DNA from: Roseibium sp. HPY-6
GTDB lineage: Bacteria > Pseudomonadota > Alphaproteobacteria > Rhizobiales > Stappiaceae
DNA length: 64,000 bases
Direction of reading: 5' to 3'
NCBI RefSeq assembly: GCF_040530035.1
Contig: NZ_JBEWCD010000003.1
Location: 124,001-188,000, forward strand
Numbering within the stretch: position 1 is the first letter of the stretch; every line of letters starts with the position of its first letter. Positions 35,402 to 44,468 of the stretch are shown piece by piece. The notes under the pieces were generated by a model, which was not told where the DNA came from, searched no databases, and saw only the letters and a program-made list of their open reading frames with translations. Position numbers and translations under genes: made by a program.

Positions 35402-36030
35402 TTAATAATTATGTGAGCGACCAAGTCGAGTGTCAACGCGGCCCATTTGGGATTACCGCAACCATCAGATCGCATGTTTTCCGAAATGGCCTGGTTCAAG
35501 AACACAAATCCGTTAGAGCCGATGTCTGACTTTCGCGTCAGGTTTGCCGTCAGCGGAATGTCTGCGATGTCCAGAATATGACACGGTCCCTCAAAGATGG
35601 GCTGGTTGAGCAGCAAGAAGTCTGATCGCGATGCTTGGCGGGACGCGGTGGGACAAACAGTTTCCCGCTTACCCCAAGAGCCTTAGTCGCGGTGCCACCC
35701 CGCATCCTGAAGGCGAAACCAGACATTTGCGTCGCTGGTCTTTTTGGTGATCAACACTGTGTCGACGCCCGAAGCGGAAGAAGGAACGGAGGCAAACTCT
35801 TGCCCGGATTCCAGCTTTTCGCACTCATGCCGAAACGAAGAGAATGGAAAAAAGGCCGGCTCGCTGGCCAGTTTTGCGGTTCGGGAGCCAAATAAATCAG
35901 GCTGATCGGGTTTAAGTGGGAACACATTTCCAGCTGCTCCCACGCATGCAGGATCCGACGCGTGTCACATACCTGTTACATTTGCACGCTAATCGGGAAA
36001 TGCAAAAAAGAGAAAACATAGGAGGCTCCG
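35402..36030. other. region with possible decayed coding sequence
   Basis: About 630 nt without a confident gene. On the minus strand two consecutive frames look protein-like: 35683-35943 (ending in TKKTSDANVWFRLQDAGW) and 35402-35616 (with IPLTANLTRKSDIGSNGFVFLNQ). They are out of frame with each other and lack good starts. A broken gene is possible but no family is recognised. Confidence 0.3.
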
Positions 36031-36678
36031 ATGACCTCTCTGAATACTCAGCTATGGGAGCTGATTAAGACGCACAAGATGCCTGATGATGCTGCAGGCA
36101 AGCCATTCATCAAACAACTGATGGCCGAAAACCGCATTTCTCTCGATACCGCAACCGTGGCGATCGCCGAATATCAAAAATTCATGTACCTGTGCGCCAC
36201 ACGATCTGAGCGCAATGTCCCCTCGAAAGCGGTCGATTTGGTCTGGCATTTGCACATGCAGCACAGCCGCGACTATTGGGACATTTTCTGCAAAAAACTG
36301 GGCAAACCGGTGCACCACAACCCCGGTGCCAAAGGCCCGGAACACCTTGATGACTACAAAGCCACCATCAAAGCGTACAAAGACCTGTTCGGAACACCCC
36401 CAAAAGGAATTTGGAAGCTGAACAATAAAGTTGGAGCGTTGGTGGTCATGATCGTCTCGGCGGTTTTCATTTACATCGGCATAAACTCGATCGCTGATGG
36501 TGACAATCTCTTGTTTGGCGTGTTCTGGCTTTGCATCCCGCTCTTCATCTTCGTGACCACACTCAATTACCTAACCACCAAAGGTGAGCTAACGCTGATT
36601 TTTGAATCAAATGATCCTTTCTCCAACGAGGACGCGGGCGACTGTGGCTCGGGAGACGGCGGTGGTTGCGGCGATTAA
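36031..36678 (+). CDS. membrane protein with GRDP/DUF1399-like domain and Gly/Cys-rich tail
   Basis: Protein of 215 residues. The N-terminal 125 residues carry VDLVWHLHMQHSRDYWDIFC, the hallmark of the glycine-rich-domain-protein (DUF1399-like) family. Two transmembrane segments follow at about residues 134-152 and 160-180. The C-terminus is acidic and Gly/Cys-rich (GSGDGGGCGD), as in bacterial relatives where a GCGG-type tail follows a membrane segment. Biochemical function is unknown. The start has AGGAGG eight bases upstream. The gene stands alone. Confidence 0.7.
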   Translation: MTSLNTQLWELIKTHKMPDDAAGKPFIKQLMAENRISLDTATVAIAEYQKFMYLCATRSERNVPSKAVDLVWHLHMQHSRDYWDIFCKKLGKPVHHNPGAKGPEHLDDYKATIKAYKDLFGTPPKGIWKLNNKVGALVVMIVSAVFIYIGINSIADGDNLLFGVFWLCIPLFIFVTTLNYLTTKGELTLIFESNDPFSNEDAGDCGSGDGGGCGD

Positions 36679-36776
36679 ATTGAGGGCCCAAAGCGGACGC
36701 GGGCTCGCCGGGTGAATTTTGGCACTGTCGGGCACCGGAACCTCACCTAACCTTGAATAGGTCCGACTTATGCTGC

Positions 36777-36823
36777 AATCGCTCCAACGTATGCGATGCT
36801 GAGCGCCGCAAATTGGAGCGATT
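36777..36823. repeat. perfect 11-bp inverted repeat upstream of mesaconyl-CoA hydratase gene
   Basis: AATCGCTCCAA (36777-36787) and TTGGAGCGATT (36813-36823) are separated by 25 nt, in a 348-nt gap before the gene at 37027. There is no T-run after it, so a terminator is unlikely; it may be an operator pair or a small mobile-element trace. TTGACA near 36893 could be part of a promoter. Confidence 0.5.
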
Positions 36824-37026
36824 TCGCTGTCGATTGACCGCGCGATGGTTCGTCATGTCAGTGAAAGCGCTGTTGCTTTTAATAACCGGAGATTGACACT
36901 GCATCCGCATTGACCGGCGTCAGAGCTCCATCGGCGAGACACGCGTCCTACCCAAAACGTCGTACTTGCCTGTGTGCGCTGCAATAGGCTCTAATCCGCG
37001 CAACGAACCGCACCCGGGAGGAACCG

Positions 37027-38079
37027 TTGAGCAAGACAAATCGCGGTAATTTTTTCGAAGACTTCGAGATTGGTCAGGTCATCCGGCATGCAACGCCGCG
37101 CACGGTCACGAGCGGTGACCAGGCGCTCTATACAGCGCTCTACGGTTCGCGTTTCGCGGTTCAGTCCTCCGACGCGTTTGCGCGTGCCATCGGCTATGCC
37201 CACGCGCCTGCAGACGATCTGCTGACGTTTCACATCGTCTTCGGCAAAACCGTTCCCGATATTTCCCTCAATGCCGTCGCCAATCTCGGCTATGCCGGAG
37301 GCCGGTTCCTGGCGCCGGTCTATCCCGGAGACACGCTGTCGACCGTCTCGGAAGTGATCGGCAAGAAGGAAAACTCCAACGGCAGGACCGGCGTCGTCTA
37401 CGTCCGCTCGACCGGCTACACCTCCAAGGGAACCGAAGTGCTGGACTATGTCCGCTGGGTGATGGTCAACAAGCGCGACCCCGGCTCGCCGGCACCGGAG
37501 CCTGTCGTTCCCGATCTCCCCGCGGCCATCGAGCCGATTGCGCTCGGGACCGCGGTTCCACTCTTGGACAGCGCAAACTGGGACAACGACCTGTCTGGCT
37601 CCGAGTTCCGTTTCGCCGATTATGCCATCGGCGAGAAGATCGACCATGTCGACGGCATGACGGTGGAAGAAGCCGAACATCAGATGGCCACCCGGCTTTA
37701 CCAGAACACCGCCAAGGTTCATTTCAATCAGCACACGGAATCCAAAGGCCGGTTCGGCAAGCGACTGATTTATGGTGGCCACGTTATCTCACTCGCCAGG
37801 GCGCTCTCCTTTAACGGCCTCGGCAACGCCTTTCATATTGCAGGCATCAATGGCGGGCGGCACGTCGCTCCGCTATTTGCCGGCGATACGGTCTATGCCT
37901 GGTCGGAGGTGCTCGATGCTTCAGAGATCGAAGGACGCAAGGATGTGGGCGCTCTGAGGCTACGCCTGGTGGCCACCAAGAACCGCCCCTGTCAGGACTT
38001 CCCCCTCAAGGACGGCCACGGCAAATACCTGGAGGACGTCATTCTCGACTTCGACTACTGGGTTCTCATGCCGACTTAA
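37027..38079 (+). CDS. mch: mesaconyl-CoA hydratase (MaoC-like double hotdog)
   Basis: Hydrates mesaconyl-CoA to beta-methylmalyl-CoA, the late step of the ethylmalonyl-CoA pathway for acetate/C2 assimilation. The protein has 350 residues with two MaoC/hotdog repeats. Stretches FHIVFGKTVPDISLNAVANLGYAGGRF (read as two shorter blocks) and GGHVISLARALSFNGL closely resemble known alphaproteobacterial Mch. The start is a TTG at 37027 with a strong GGGAGGA sequence six bases upstream; no in-frame ATG competes before the conserved N-terminus. The gene is not next to other pathway genes here. Confidence 0.88.
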   Translation: MSKTNRGNFFEDFEIGQVIRHATPRTVTSGDQALYTALYGSRFAVQSSDAFARAIGYAHAPADDLLTFHIVFGKTVPDISLNAVANLGYAGGRFLAPVYPGDTLSTVSEVIGKKENSNGRTGVVYVRSTGYTSKGTEVLDYVRWVMVNKRDPGSPAPEPVVPDLPAAIEPIALGTAVPLLDSANWDNDLSGSEFRFADYAIGEKIDHVDGMTVEEAEHQMATRLYQNTAKVHFNQHTESKGRFGKRLIYGGHVISLARALSFNGLGNAFHIAGINGGRHVAPLFAGDTVYAWSEVLDASEIEGRKDVGALRLRLVATKNRPCQDFPLKDGHGKYLEDVILDFDYWVLMPT

Positions 38080-38157
38080 TCCCCTGCGATCAATCAATCG
38101 CTCTGAGGATGACGCGGAACCGCATCGGGAGTACCATGACCTGAGAGGAGGCCAGTC

Positions 38158-38931
38158 ATGCTGACAACGCTCTCGGCAAGGGAAACGAACCTGCTGCTCG
38201 CCATCATGCAGGACATGATTGCCGTTCAGGATGCAGATGAACTCAGAAACCGGATCGGCGAACCGTTGCTTGATCTTTTGGAGGCCGATTATTTTGCGTC
38301 CTATGTCTGGTCACGCAGCGACGGCGATACATCGGGTGTCTTCCTGAACATGGACGCAAGCAATCTTGCAGCCTACGAAGATCACTTTCAGTATTGCGAC
38401 CCTATCACTCCGAGACTGCGCCTGTGCGGCCGCGCAACCCATGTCGACCAGGTGATGTCCCGTGACGAATTTCTGCGTACCGAATTCTACAATGACTTTC
38501 TGGCGCGCGACGGATTGCACCATGGCATGAATTTTCACGCCTTTGCCGGATCAGGCCATCTGGGAGACCTGCGGATCTGGCGTGGCCGAAAGCGGGACAC
38601 GTTCCAGCAGCGCGACCTGGGTCTTCTCAATGCGATCGGGATCGCGTTCGGCAAGGCGCTGGAAAACCTTAAAGAGGTCGAGGAAAAACTGGACCGAGCC
38701 GACCCTGGGCGGCGCCTGGAAAATTGGACAGTCCGCCACGGACTGACGGCCCGGGAACAAGACGTGCTGCGCCTTCTGTGCGAAGGCTTGCGGGACCGCG
38801 ATATCGCAGCAACCCTTGGTGTCTCTTCAACGACCGTGCGCTCTCATGTGAAAGCAATTTTCCAAAAGTCCGGGACAACGAGCAGGGCGGCGCTGATCGC
38901 GAGCATCAACGGCCAGATGCGCATGCAATAA
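38158..38931 (+). CDS. LuxR family transcriptional regulator
   Basis: Regulator of 257 residues. A sensory N-terminal part at about residues 1-170 resembles a GAF-type fold, and a C-terminal LuxR-type HTH lies at about 190-250 (LTAREQDVLRLLCEGLRDRDIAATLGV and TVRSHVKAIFQKSG). The N-domain is not of the acyl-homoserine-lactone type, judging from the absence of its usual Trp/Tyr/Asp pattern. GAGAGGAGG precedes the ATG. It lies 83 nt upstream of an exported amidase gene on the same strand and may control it; the signal is unknown. Confidence 0.85.
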   Translation: MLTTLSARETNLLLAIMQDMIAVQDADELRNRIGEPLLDLLEADYFASYVWSRSDGDTSGVFLNMDASNLAAYEDHFQYCDPITPRLRLCGRATHVDQVMSRDEFLRTEFYNDFLARDGLHHGMNFHAFAGSGHLGDLRIWRGRKRDTFQQRDLGLLNAIGIAFGKALENLKEVEEKLDRADPGRRLENWTVRHGLTAREQDVLRLLCEGLRDRDIAATLGVSSTTVRSHVKAIFQKSGTTSRAALIASINGQMRMQ

Positions 38932-39014
38932 AGAAGACACCTCCTCATTTTGGAGGATGTGCCCATTGAAGAATGAGCGTTTCCTGATTTTCCGACCAGA
39001 AAAGGGGAACACTC

Positions 39015-40490
39015 ATGAAAAGGCACCTGTCAGTTGGTTTGGCCGCAGTTGCGGCCTTCGTCGCTAATCCCGCGATGGCCTCCGACGACATTACCAACCT
39101 CACGGCCATTGAGGCGGCCGAGGCGATCGCAAGTCAGACATTCACTTCCGTGGATCTCGTCAACGCGCTCATCAACAAGACCGGCGACGATCCGGGCAAT
39201 GTCTTTATCACCTTTGACAGCGAGGGCGCCCTGGCTGCCGCAGCAGCTGCCGACGAAAGCACCGCGTCCGGCAATGATGTCGGTCCACTGCACGGCGTTC
39301 CAATCGTGGTGAAAGACAACATCGCATCGGCCGGTTTGCCGACCACAGGTGGAACGCCGGCGCTCAAAAACTGGATACCCGTCGAAGACGCACCTGTGCT
39401 GGCCAGGTTACGGGAGGCCGGCGCGATCCTGATCGGCAAGACCAACCTGCACGAACTTGCGTTTGGCATCACGTCCAACAATGCCGCGTTCGGCGCGGTC
39501 GCGAATGCCTACGATCCGGAGCGGTTTGCCGGAGGATCGAGCGGCGGGACCGGCGCAGCCATAGGCGCACGTCTGGCACCTGCGGGCCTTGGAACCGATA
39601 CCGGAGGATCCGTGCGCATTCCAGCCGCGTTGAACGGCGTTGCCGGGCTCCGTCCGACGATTGGGCGATATCCGGCGGGTGGCATCATCCCGATTTCCGC
39701 AACCCGCGACACGGCAGGACCGATCGCCCGGACCATTGCCGATCTTGCGCTTCTTGACGCTGTCATCACAGGCGCACCCGATGACGTAGCACCTGTCGAT
39801 CTCGGCGCGGTGCGCCTCGGCGTGCCCTCGGGTCTGACTGAAAACCTGTCGCCCGAAACGGAAAGGCTTTTCAAGGCTGCTCTGGCTGAGCTCGAAAAAT
39901 CCGGGGTGACATTGGTTGATGTCGACATCAGCGCGGAACTCGAACTCGCCGGAAAAGCCGGGTTTCCGATTGCCCTTTGGGAAGTCAAACGCGACCTGGC
40001 CGCGTTCCTGGAAGCGGCCGGCAGCGGTCTTACACTGGAAGATGTTGCAGCTGAGGTTGCAAGCCCGGATGTCAAATTCGTGTTCGAAAATCTCGTGCTC
40101 GGCGATCAGGCCATTCCGGATGAGGTCTACACGGCTGCAGTGACTGATCTCAGGCCCCTTGTACAGTCGGGGTATGCTGAAGTCTTCGCCGCAAACAGGC
40201 TGGATGCCCTCGTCTTTCCGACAACACCGCTCGCCGCCCAAGCTATTTCAGGCTCGGACATGACTGTCTCGCTGAACGGGGAGGATGTGCCGACGTTCCA
40301 GACATTCATCCGCAATACAGACCCTGGCTCGATCGCGGGCATACCGGGTCTGTCATTACCGATCGGTCTGACGGCAGCGGGTCTGCCGGTCGGTCTTGAA
40401 CTCGACGGGCCGGCTTTCAGTGACCGGCATCTACTCGCGCTAGGTCTGGCGGTCGAGAAGGCATTGCCAAAAACCCAGGCACCCGAATAG
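39015..40490 (+). CDS. exported amidase (amidase signature family)
   Basis: Protein of 491 residues. A Sec signal peptide at residues 1-22 (NPAMA-S) puts the enzyme in the periplasm, unusual for a family that is mostly cytoplasmic. The Ser-cisSer-Lys triad is visible: Lys in PIVVKDNI, the glycine-serine-rich segment GGSSGGTGAAIG and Ser in GLGTDTGGSVRIPA. It hydrolyses an amide bond; the substrate is not predictable. GGGGAAC precedes the ATG. It follows a LuxR-type gene and converges on an L,D-transpeptidase gene, with a shared hairpin terminator between them. Confidence 0.88.
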   Translation: MKRHLSVGLAAVAAFVANPAMASDDITNLTAIEAAEAIASQTFTSVDLVNALINKTGDDPGNVFITFDSEGALAAAAAADESTASGNDVGPLHGVPIVVKDNIASAGLPTTGGTPALKNWIPVEDAPVLARLREAGAILIGKTNLHELAFGITSNNAAFGAVANAYDPERFAGGSSGGTGAAIGARLAPAGLGTDTGGSVRIPAALNGVAGLRPTIGRYPAGGIIPISATRDTAGPIARTIADLALLDAVITGAPDDVAPVDLGAVRLGVPSGLTENLSPETERLFKAALAELEKSGVTLVDVDISAELELAGKAGFPIALWEVKRDLAAFLEAAGSGLTLEDVAAEVASPDVKFVFENLVLGDQAIPDEVYTAAVTDLRPLVQSGYAEVFAANRLDALVFPTTPLAAQAISGSDMTVSLNGEDVPTFQTFIRNTDPGSIAGIPGLSLPIGLTAAGLPVGLELDGPAFSDRHLLALGLAVEKALPKTQAPE

Positions 40491-40531
40491 CCCTGCGGTC
40501 AGATTTAGGCCGATATCGGAAAAAAGTGTGG

Positions 40532-40556
40532 AACCCTGATCGTCCAGATCAGGGTT
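40532..40556. terminator. bidirectional hairpin terminator
   Basis: AACCCTGATC-GTCCA-GATCAGGGTT forms a perfect 10-bp stem between the convergent amidase and L,D-transpeptidase genes, overlapping the stop of the latter. An A-run at 40520-40525 gives a T-run for minus-strand transcripts. Confidence 0.75.
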
Positions 40557-41754
40557 TGGCGCCCGGAACAACGTCCGTTGTGATCGGCCCGACACCGGCC
40601 TCGGCCTCGGTTGTCTTTGAACCGAAGGGAACCCAACGCTTCAGGAAGCGACCTGTCACACTGCCGCTTGATTGTTCCTGAGGGGCAAACGCCGTTTCAA
40701 CGGCTGTGGCGTCGGTCTCGCCCTGCGCATCTGCCGGTGAGTTTGCAGCTGCCAAAGCACTTGCCGAGGCTTCGGAAGCCGGCTGGTCGGCGGACGGGAT
40801 CGTCGCCGTCGTGATTTCGGTCTCGTCGCCGGCGTTACCAAAGACTTCAGCAATACGCTTGTTGCGTTCTTCGCGGCGTTGCTGACGTTCGTCACGCGCA
40901 TCGAAACGAGAGGCAAGCTGTTGGAACTTCTCGTCGTCCTTGCTTTGCTTGGAGGCCACGGCGGTGGCAATACTCGGATGCACCTCATAGTCCGGGCACT
41001 GGGCACTTGCGCGGAACGGCACGCCTTCAACGAGCGTGGTCGCGTCAAAGACATACTTCTTTTCGCAAACAGACACCTTCGGCGGTGTCTTCGTCACCTC
41101 AAAATGATCGTACCCGGTCTTGAGCATTTTCCAGTAGTCGAGATGCTCATTGTCCCTGTGCCGCGCCATGTTTTCCGGTGTCATGCGGAACGGGAAGGCT
41201 TGAACCTGGAAGGACTTCTGACCGCCCTTGAAGCTCTCGCGCGCCAATGCGTAAATGTCTTCGACCTGTTCATCGGTCATGGCGTAGCAGCCGCGCGACG
41301 AGCAAGCGCCATGAACCATCAGGTGCGATCCCGTGCGGCCATGGGCACGGTCGTACCTGTTCGGATAACCAAGGTTGAAGGCAAGGTGGTAGCTTGAATT
41401 CGGGTTCATCAGGGCCGGTGTGATTTCATAGAAACCTTCCGGTGCCTGACGATCGCCTTCCTTGAATTTAGGTCCAAGTTTGCCTGACCACTTGCAGATT
41501 TCGAATTCCTCGAGCTTCTTGTATTTGCCCGTCCGTGTCTGCTTCCAGACTTCCAGCTCCGATTCTTCCTTGAAGATACGGATCATGATCGGCGAATTCG
41601 AACTCATGTTGAGATCGGTCATCTTGCGCTTGATCGAGTCGCTGACGGGACGCAGATGCTTCGGCCCGGCGCCGAACTCGTCCGCCTGGCACCCCACCAG
41701 AACGCCGGCAGCCAAAATCAGCGCACTAGCTCTGAGGGCAGAACGTCTCCGCAT
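40549..41754 (-). CDS. L,D-transpeptidase (YkuD/YafK-like) lipoprotein
   Basis: Cell-wall enzyme of 401 residues. A lipoprotein signal (RRRSALRASALILAAGVLVGC) with Cys near residue 22 is followed by a YkuD domain at about 50-190, in which HGACSSRGCYAM holds the catalytic Cys156. The family cross-links peptidoglycan or attaches or trims outer-membrane proteins. The last 150 residues are charged then Ala/Ser/Thr-rich, low-complexity and probably extended. The ATG at 41754 is chosen to give a compact lipoprotein signal. An ATG at 41811 would add 19 residues and has a better upstream GGGA, so the start is uncertain. Confidence 0.85.
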   Translation of the reverse strand: MRRRSALRASALILAAGVLVGCQADEFGAGPKHLRPVSDSIKRKMTDLNMSSNSPIMIRIFKEESELEVWKQTRTGKYKKLEEFEICKWSGKLGPKFKEGDRQAPEGFYEITPALMNPNSSYHLAFNLGYPNRYDRAHGRTGSHLMVHGACSSRGCYAMTDEQVEDIYALARESFKGGQKSFQVQAFPFRMTPENMARHRDNEHLDYWKMLKTGYDHFEVTKTPPKVSVCEKKYVFDATTLVEGVPFRASAQCPDYEVHPSIATAVASKQSKDDEKFQQLASRFDARDERQQRREERNKRIAEVFGNAGDETEITTATIPSADQPASEASASALAAANSPADAQGETDATAVETAFAPQEQSSGSVTGRFLKRWVPFGSKTTEAEAGVGPITTDVVPGAKP

Positions 41755-42123
41755 TCGGGAGGAACTTTCTTGCTGCGCGGCTGGCGTTAATAAACGGCGC
41801 CCAAAGACCATGTGACTATCCCAAACAAATCGGAAACCGAAAAACGCAGCAGTATATCTGCCTTGCCGTTTCTGGAATTCCTGCGTCTCGCCCCCGCGCA
41901 AAGGCTAGGGAATGTTAGTTGACGATAAGTTACTGAAACCCGCCTGCCCCTGCGAAGCAAATTCCGGTGATAAGAACAAAAAAGTGACGCAAACACTCAT
42001 CTGACTGCCCTGCAAGTGCCTGAATGAAGGCAGAATCTGGCCACAGAAAGGCAAAAATGCTGTGATTGACCGCGACTCGGCCGAAATTTGTTCTGACGTT
42101 ATCGTGAAGTAAGGCCGTTAACC
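41755..42123. other. intergenic region between L,D-transpeptidase gene and accA
   Basis: About 370 nt that should contain the promoter of the L,D-transpeptidase gene and the end signals of accA. A short inverted repeat AACCTT-AAGTC-AAGGTT (42120-42136) spans the accA stop. No gene or clear hexamers recognised. Confidence 0.4.
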
Positions 42124-43083
42124 TTAAGTCAAGGTTCTGCCTATCGCGATAAATTTATCGCGTCTTTGCTTGCGAATTTCTTCAGCGCTCAGGCCGCTCA
42201 GTTCACTCAGCGCCGCCTCGATCGATTTTCCGGTCGTGTCGATCACGATTTCACGGGCGCGGTGCGCTCCGCCGACCGGCTCGACAATAATGTCATCAAT
42301 CACGCCGAGCTGCTTGAGATCCTGCGCCGTGATTTTCAGAGCAGTCGCAGCATCCTGCGCCTTTGCACTGTCCCGCCACAAGATGGACGCGGCCCCTTCC
42401 GGTGAGATTACGGAATAGATCGCGTGCTCCATCATGAGCACCTTGTTTGCCGTTGCAATCGCGATCGCCCCGCCTGAGCCGCCTTCGCCGATAACCACTG
42501 CAACAGAGGGTATTGCAAGGCCAAGACCGACATCCGTTGACCGCGCAATTGCCTCGGACTGGCCACGCTCTTCCGCTCCGCGGCCCGGATAAGCTCCGGA
42601 AGTGTCGACGAAACTGATCAGCGGGATCCCGAAGCGTTCGGCAAGTTCCATGATGCGCACGGCCTTGCGATATCCTTCGGGGCGAACCATGCCGAAATTG
42701 TGTTTCAGCCGCGATTCCGTGTCGTGCCCCTTTTCCTGAGCGAGCACCGCAACCGACTGGCCGCGAAAGCGGCCGATACCGGCGAGAAGGGCATGGTCTT
42801 CAGCAAATTTGCGGTCTCCGGCAAGCGGCGTAAAATCTTCAATCAGACCTGCAACATAATCGACCGCATGCGGACGGTCGGGGTGCCTTGCAACAAGCGT
42901 CTTTTGCCAGGGCGTCAGTTTGGAATAAAGGTCCTGGAGCGTCTGCGCGGACTTCGCGTTCAGCCGCTCAATCTCGCCATCGACATTGACCTCTTCACCA
43001 TCTTCTGCAGCGATCGCCCGCAGTTCCTGGATCTTGCCTTCAATATCCGCAACGGGCTTTTCGAACTCCAGATAGCTGTGCAT
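42124..43083 (-). CDS. accA: acetyl-CoA carboxylase carboxyltransferase subunit alpha
   Basis: Alpha subunit of the carboxyltransferase that makes malonyl-CoA for fatty-acid synthesis; cytoplasmic, paired with AccD. The protein has 319 residues, the expected length. MHSYLEFEKPVADIEGKI at the N-terminus and the central SFVDTSGAYPGRGAEERGQ and GEGGSGGAIAIATANKV motifs are diagnostic. The ATG at 43083 matches the family N-terminus; an earlier in-frame ATG would add seven residues. It is monocistronic in this window. Confidence 0.96.
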   Translation of the reverse strand: MHSYLEFEKPVADIEGKIQELRAIAAEDGEEVNVDGEIERLNAKSAQTLQDLYSKLTPWQKTLVARHPDRPHAVDYVAGLIEDFTPLAGDRKFAEDHALLAGIGRFRGQSVAVLAQEKGHDTESRLKHNFGMVRPEGYRKAVRIMELAERFGIPLISFVDTSGAYPGRGAEERGQSEAIARSTDVGLGLAIPSVAVVIGEGGSGGAIAIATANKVLMMEHAIYSVISPEGAASILWRDSAKAQDAATALKITAQDLKQLGVIDDIIVEPVGGAHRAREIVIDTTGKSIEAALSELSGLSAEEIRKQRRDKFIAIGRTLT

Positions 43084-43294
43084 GTACTTTTTTACCTGAA
43101 ACAAACCCGGTCATCAGCGCACGCGCGGCTGTTCCGGAAACTGACAATTGGTGATTTCCCACCCTGATGGCGTTATGTGGAGCGCTGTAACAAGAGACGC
43201 AAGTGGGCGCAAGTCTTAGGCCCCACCCGCGCGCCCCCTTCTGGCCTGCCTCAAGGTGCCCGGCCGCAGTTGCCGGCGCAAACACGCAAGGCGG

Positions 43295-44125
43295 CTACCG
43301 CGACGCCTGATCGCTGCCTGCCCCGTCAATCGTCAGCTTGCTTGCCTCCACGAGCAGCCGTCCGTTTTTCGTGTCGATAGCGATGCGATAGGGAATGAGA
43401 ATATTGTCGCGGCCCATCGGCGCGATCCAGACTTCCATGTCCGCCTGGGCCATGTATTTCACGGACTCCTTGGACGGACGGTGTCCGGCGACCGGGACCC
43501 AGCGGGCTTTGCAGACCACGACGGTTCCCTTGTATCCGCGTCCGGACACTTCGCGGGTGCCTTCGTAGCTTAACTTGATATCGAACCGGGTCCAGCCGTC
43601 GAAGATAGGCAGTTTCCGGGAACACGCCTTCGGGCCAAAGCTGTCCTTTGACCGCTTTACAGGCATCAACGCCGCGCTGAGCGGATCGATTGCATTGCGC
43701 TTGTGGCGGTTGGTGACCTTGATCCGCTCCTTGTTCGGTTTGAACTGAGGCGCGACTTCCATTGAGCGGATGTTGCGTGAGCCCTGCGTGAGGTTCACAT
43801 AAAAATCGAGGTTGGCCGCGTGCGACGCCATTCGGTATTTGGAAGGCACGACCTTGGACCCGACCAGCCATCCGGACGCTTCCGCACCACCTTTACCGGT
43901 CGAGAAAAGTGTTCCGATGCCAGCTGGCGCAACCGTGACCTTCGCCGAATAGGCGTTGCCCTGCATCACGAGCGACAGGGTTCCCCGACCTATCTTGAAC
44001 CCGGCAAGAGAAATCGAATAAACGCCGCCAACGCTGTTTTTCTTTGCTTGTGCCGGTGAAATCAAAAGCGCACCAGCAAGCATGGGGAGGACGACCAGGC
44101 GTCCGAGTGACGTCAGACCAAACAC
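43295..44125 (-). CDS. DUF3108 domain-containing exported protein
   Basis: Protein of 276 residues with a signal peptide (hydrophobic LVVLPMLAGALLIS, cleavage after AQA-K at about 27). A DUF3108 beta-rich domain begins YSISLAGFKIGRGTLSLVM and runs to the C-terminus. Function is unknown; relatives are periplasmic and may be lipid-binding. A GTG at 44125 is chosen because GGAGG lies nine bases upstream and it yields a normal signal peptide. A TTG 18 codons further upstream is weaker. It is divergent from rpmB. Confidence 0.75.
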   Translation of the reverse strand: MFGLTSLGRLVVLPMLAGALLISPAQAKKNSVGGVYSISLAGFKIGRGTLSLVMQGNAYSAKVTVAPAGIGTLFSTGKGGAEASGWLVGSKVVPSKYRMASHAANLDFYVNLTQGSRNIRSMEVAPQFKPNKERIKVTNRHKRNAIDPLSAALMPVKRSKDSFGPKACSRKLPIFDGWTRFDIKLSYEGTREVSGRGYKGTVVVCKARWVPVAGHRPSKESVKYMAQADMEVWIAPMGRDNILIPYRIAIDTKNGRLLVEASKLTIDGAGSDQASR

Positions 44126-44317
44126 TTTAACAAACCTCCGCGCCACCCTCCGGCAGCCAACTATGCCCCGCGCCAACAATGTTCCGCCCGGATCACACTA
44201 GCATGAAAATGACCTCGCGAACGCGATCAATCATTCTAAATTATGGTAACTCAGTGGTTAACACGGCGTACCAGAACGAATAAAACCACAGAATCGCGCC
44301 GATGGGCAGGAGATGTC

Positions 44318-44346
44318 TTGACGTTGGCGCACGCTGCCATTATAGC
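44318..44346 (+). promoter_or_regulatory. sigma70-type promoter of rpmB
   Basis: TTGACG at 44318-44323 and TATAGC at 44341-44346 with exactly 17 bases between, 123 bases before the rpmB start. The predicted leader of about 115 nt contains a perfect CGGACC-TCA-GGTCCG hairpin at 44386-44400. Confidence 0.7.
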
Positions 44347-44468
44347 GGGGCAACTTTTTCCGAGAAATGCCGGAGACGATGTCGCCGGACCTCAGGTCCG
44401 CGCCGGTTCCGGTTTGGACATGCTGGGTTCCATGTAACGGCCCAGCCACGAAAACAAAAGGTGATATC

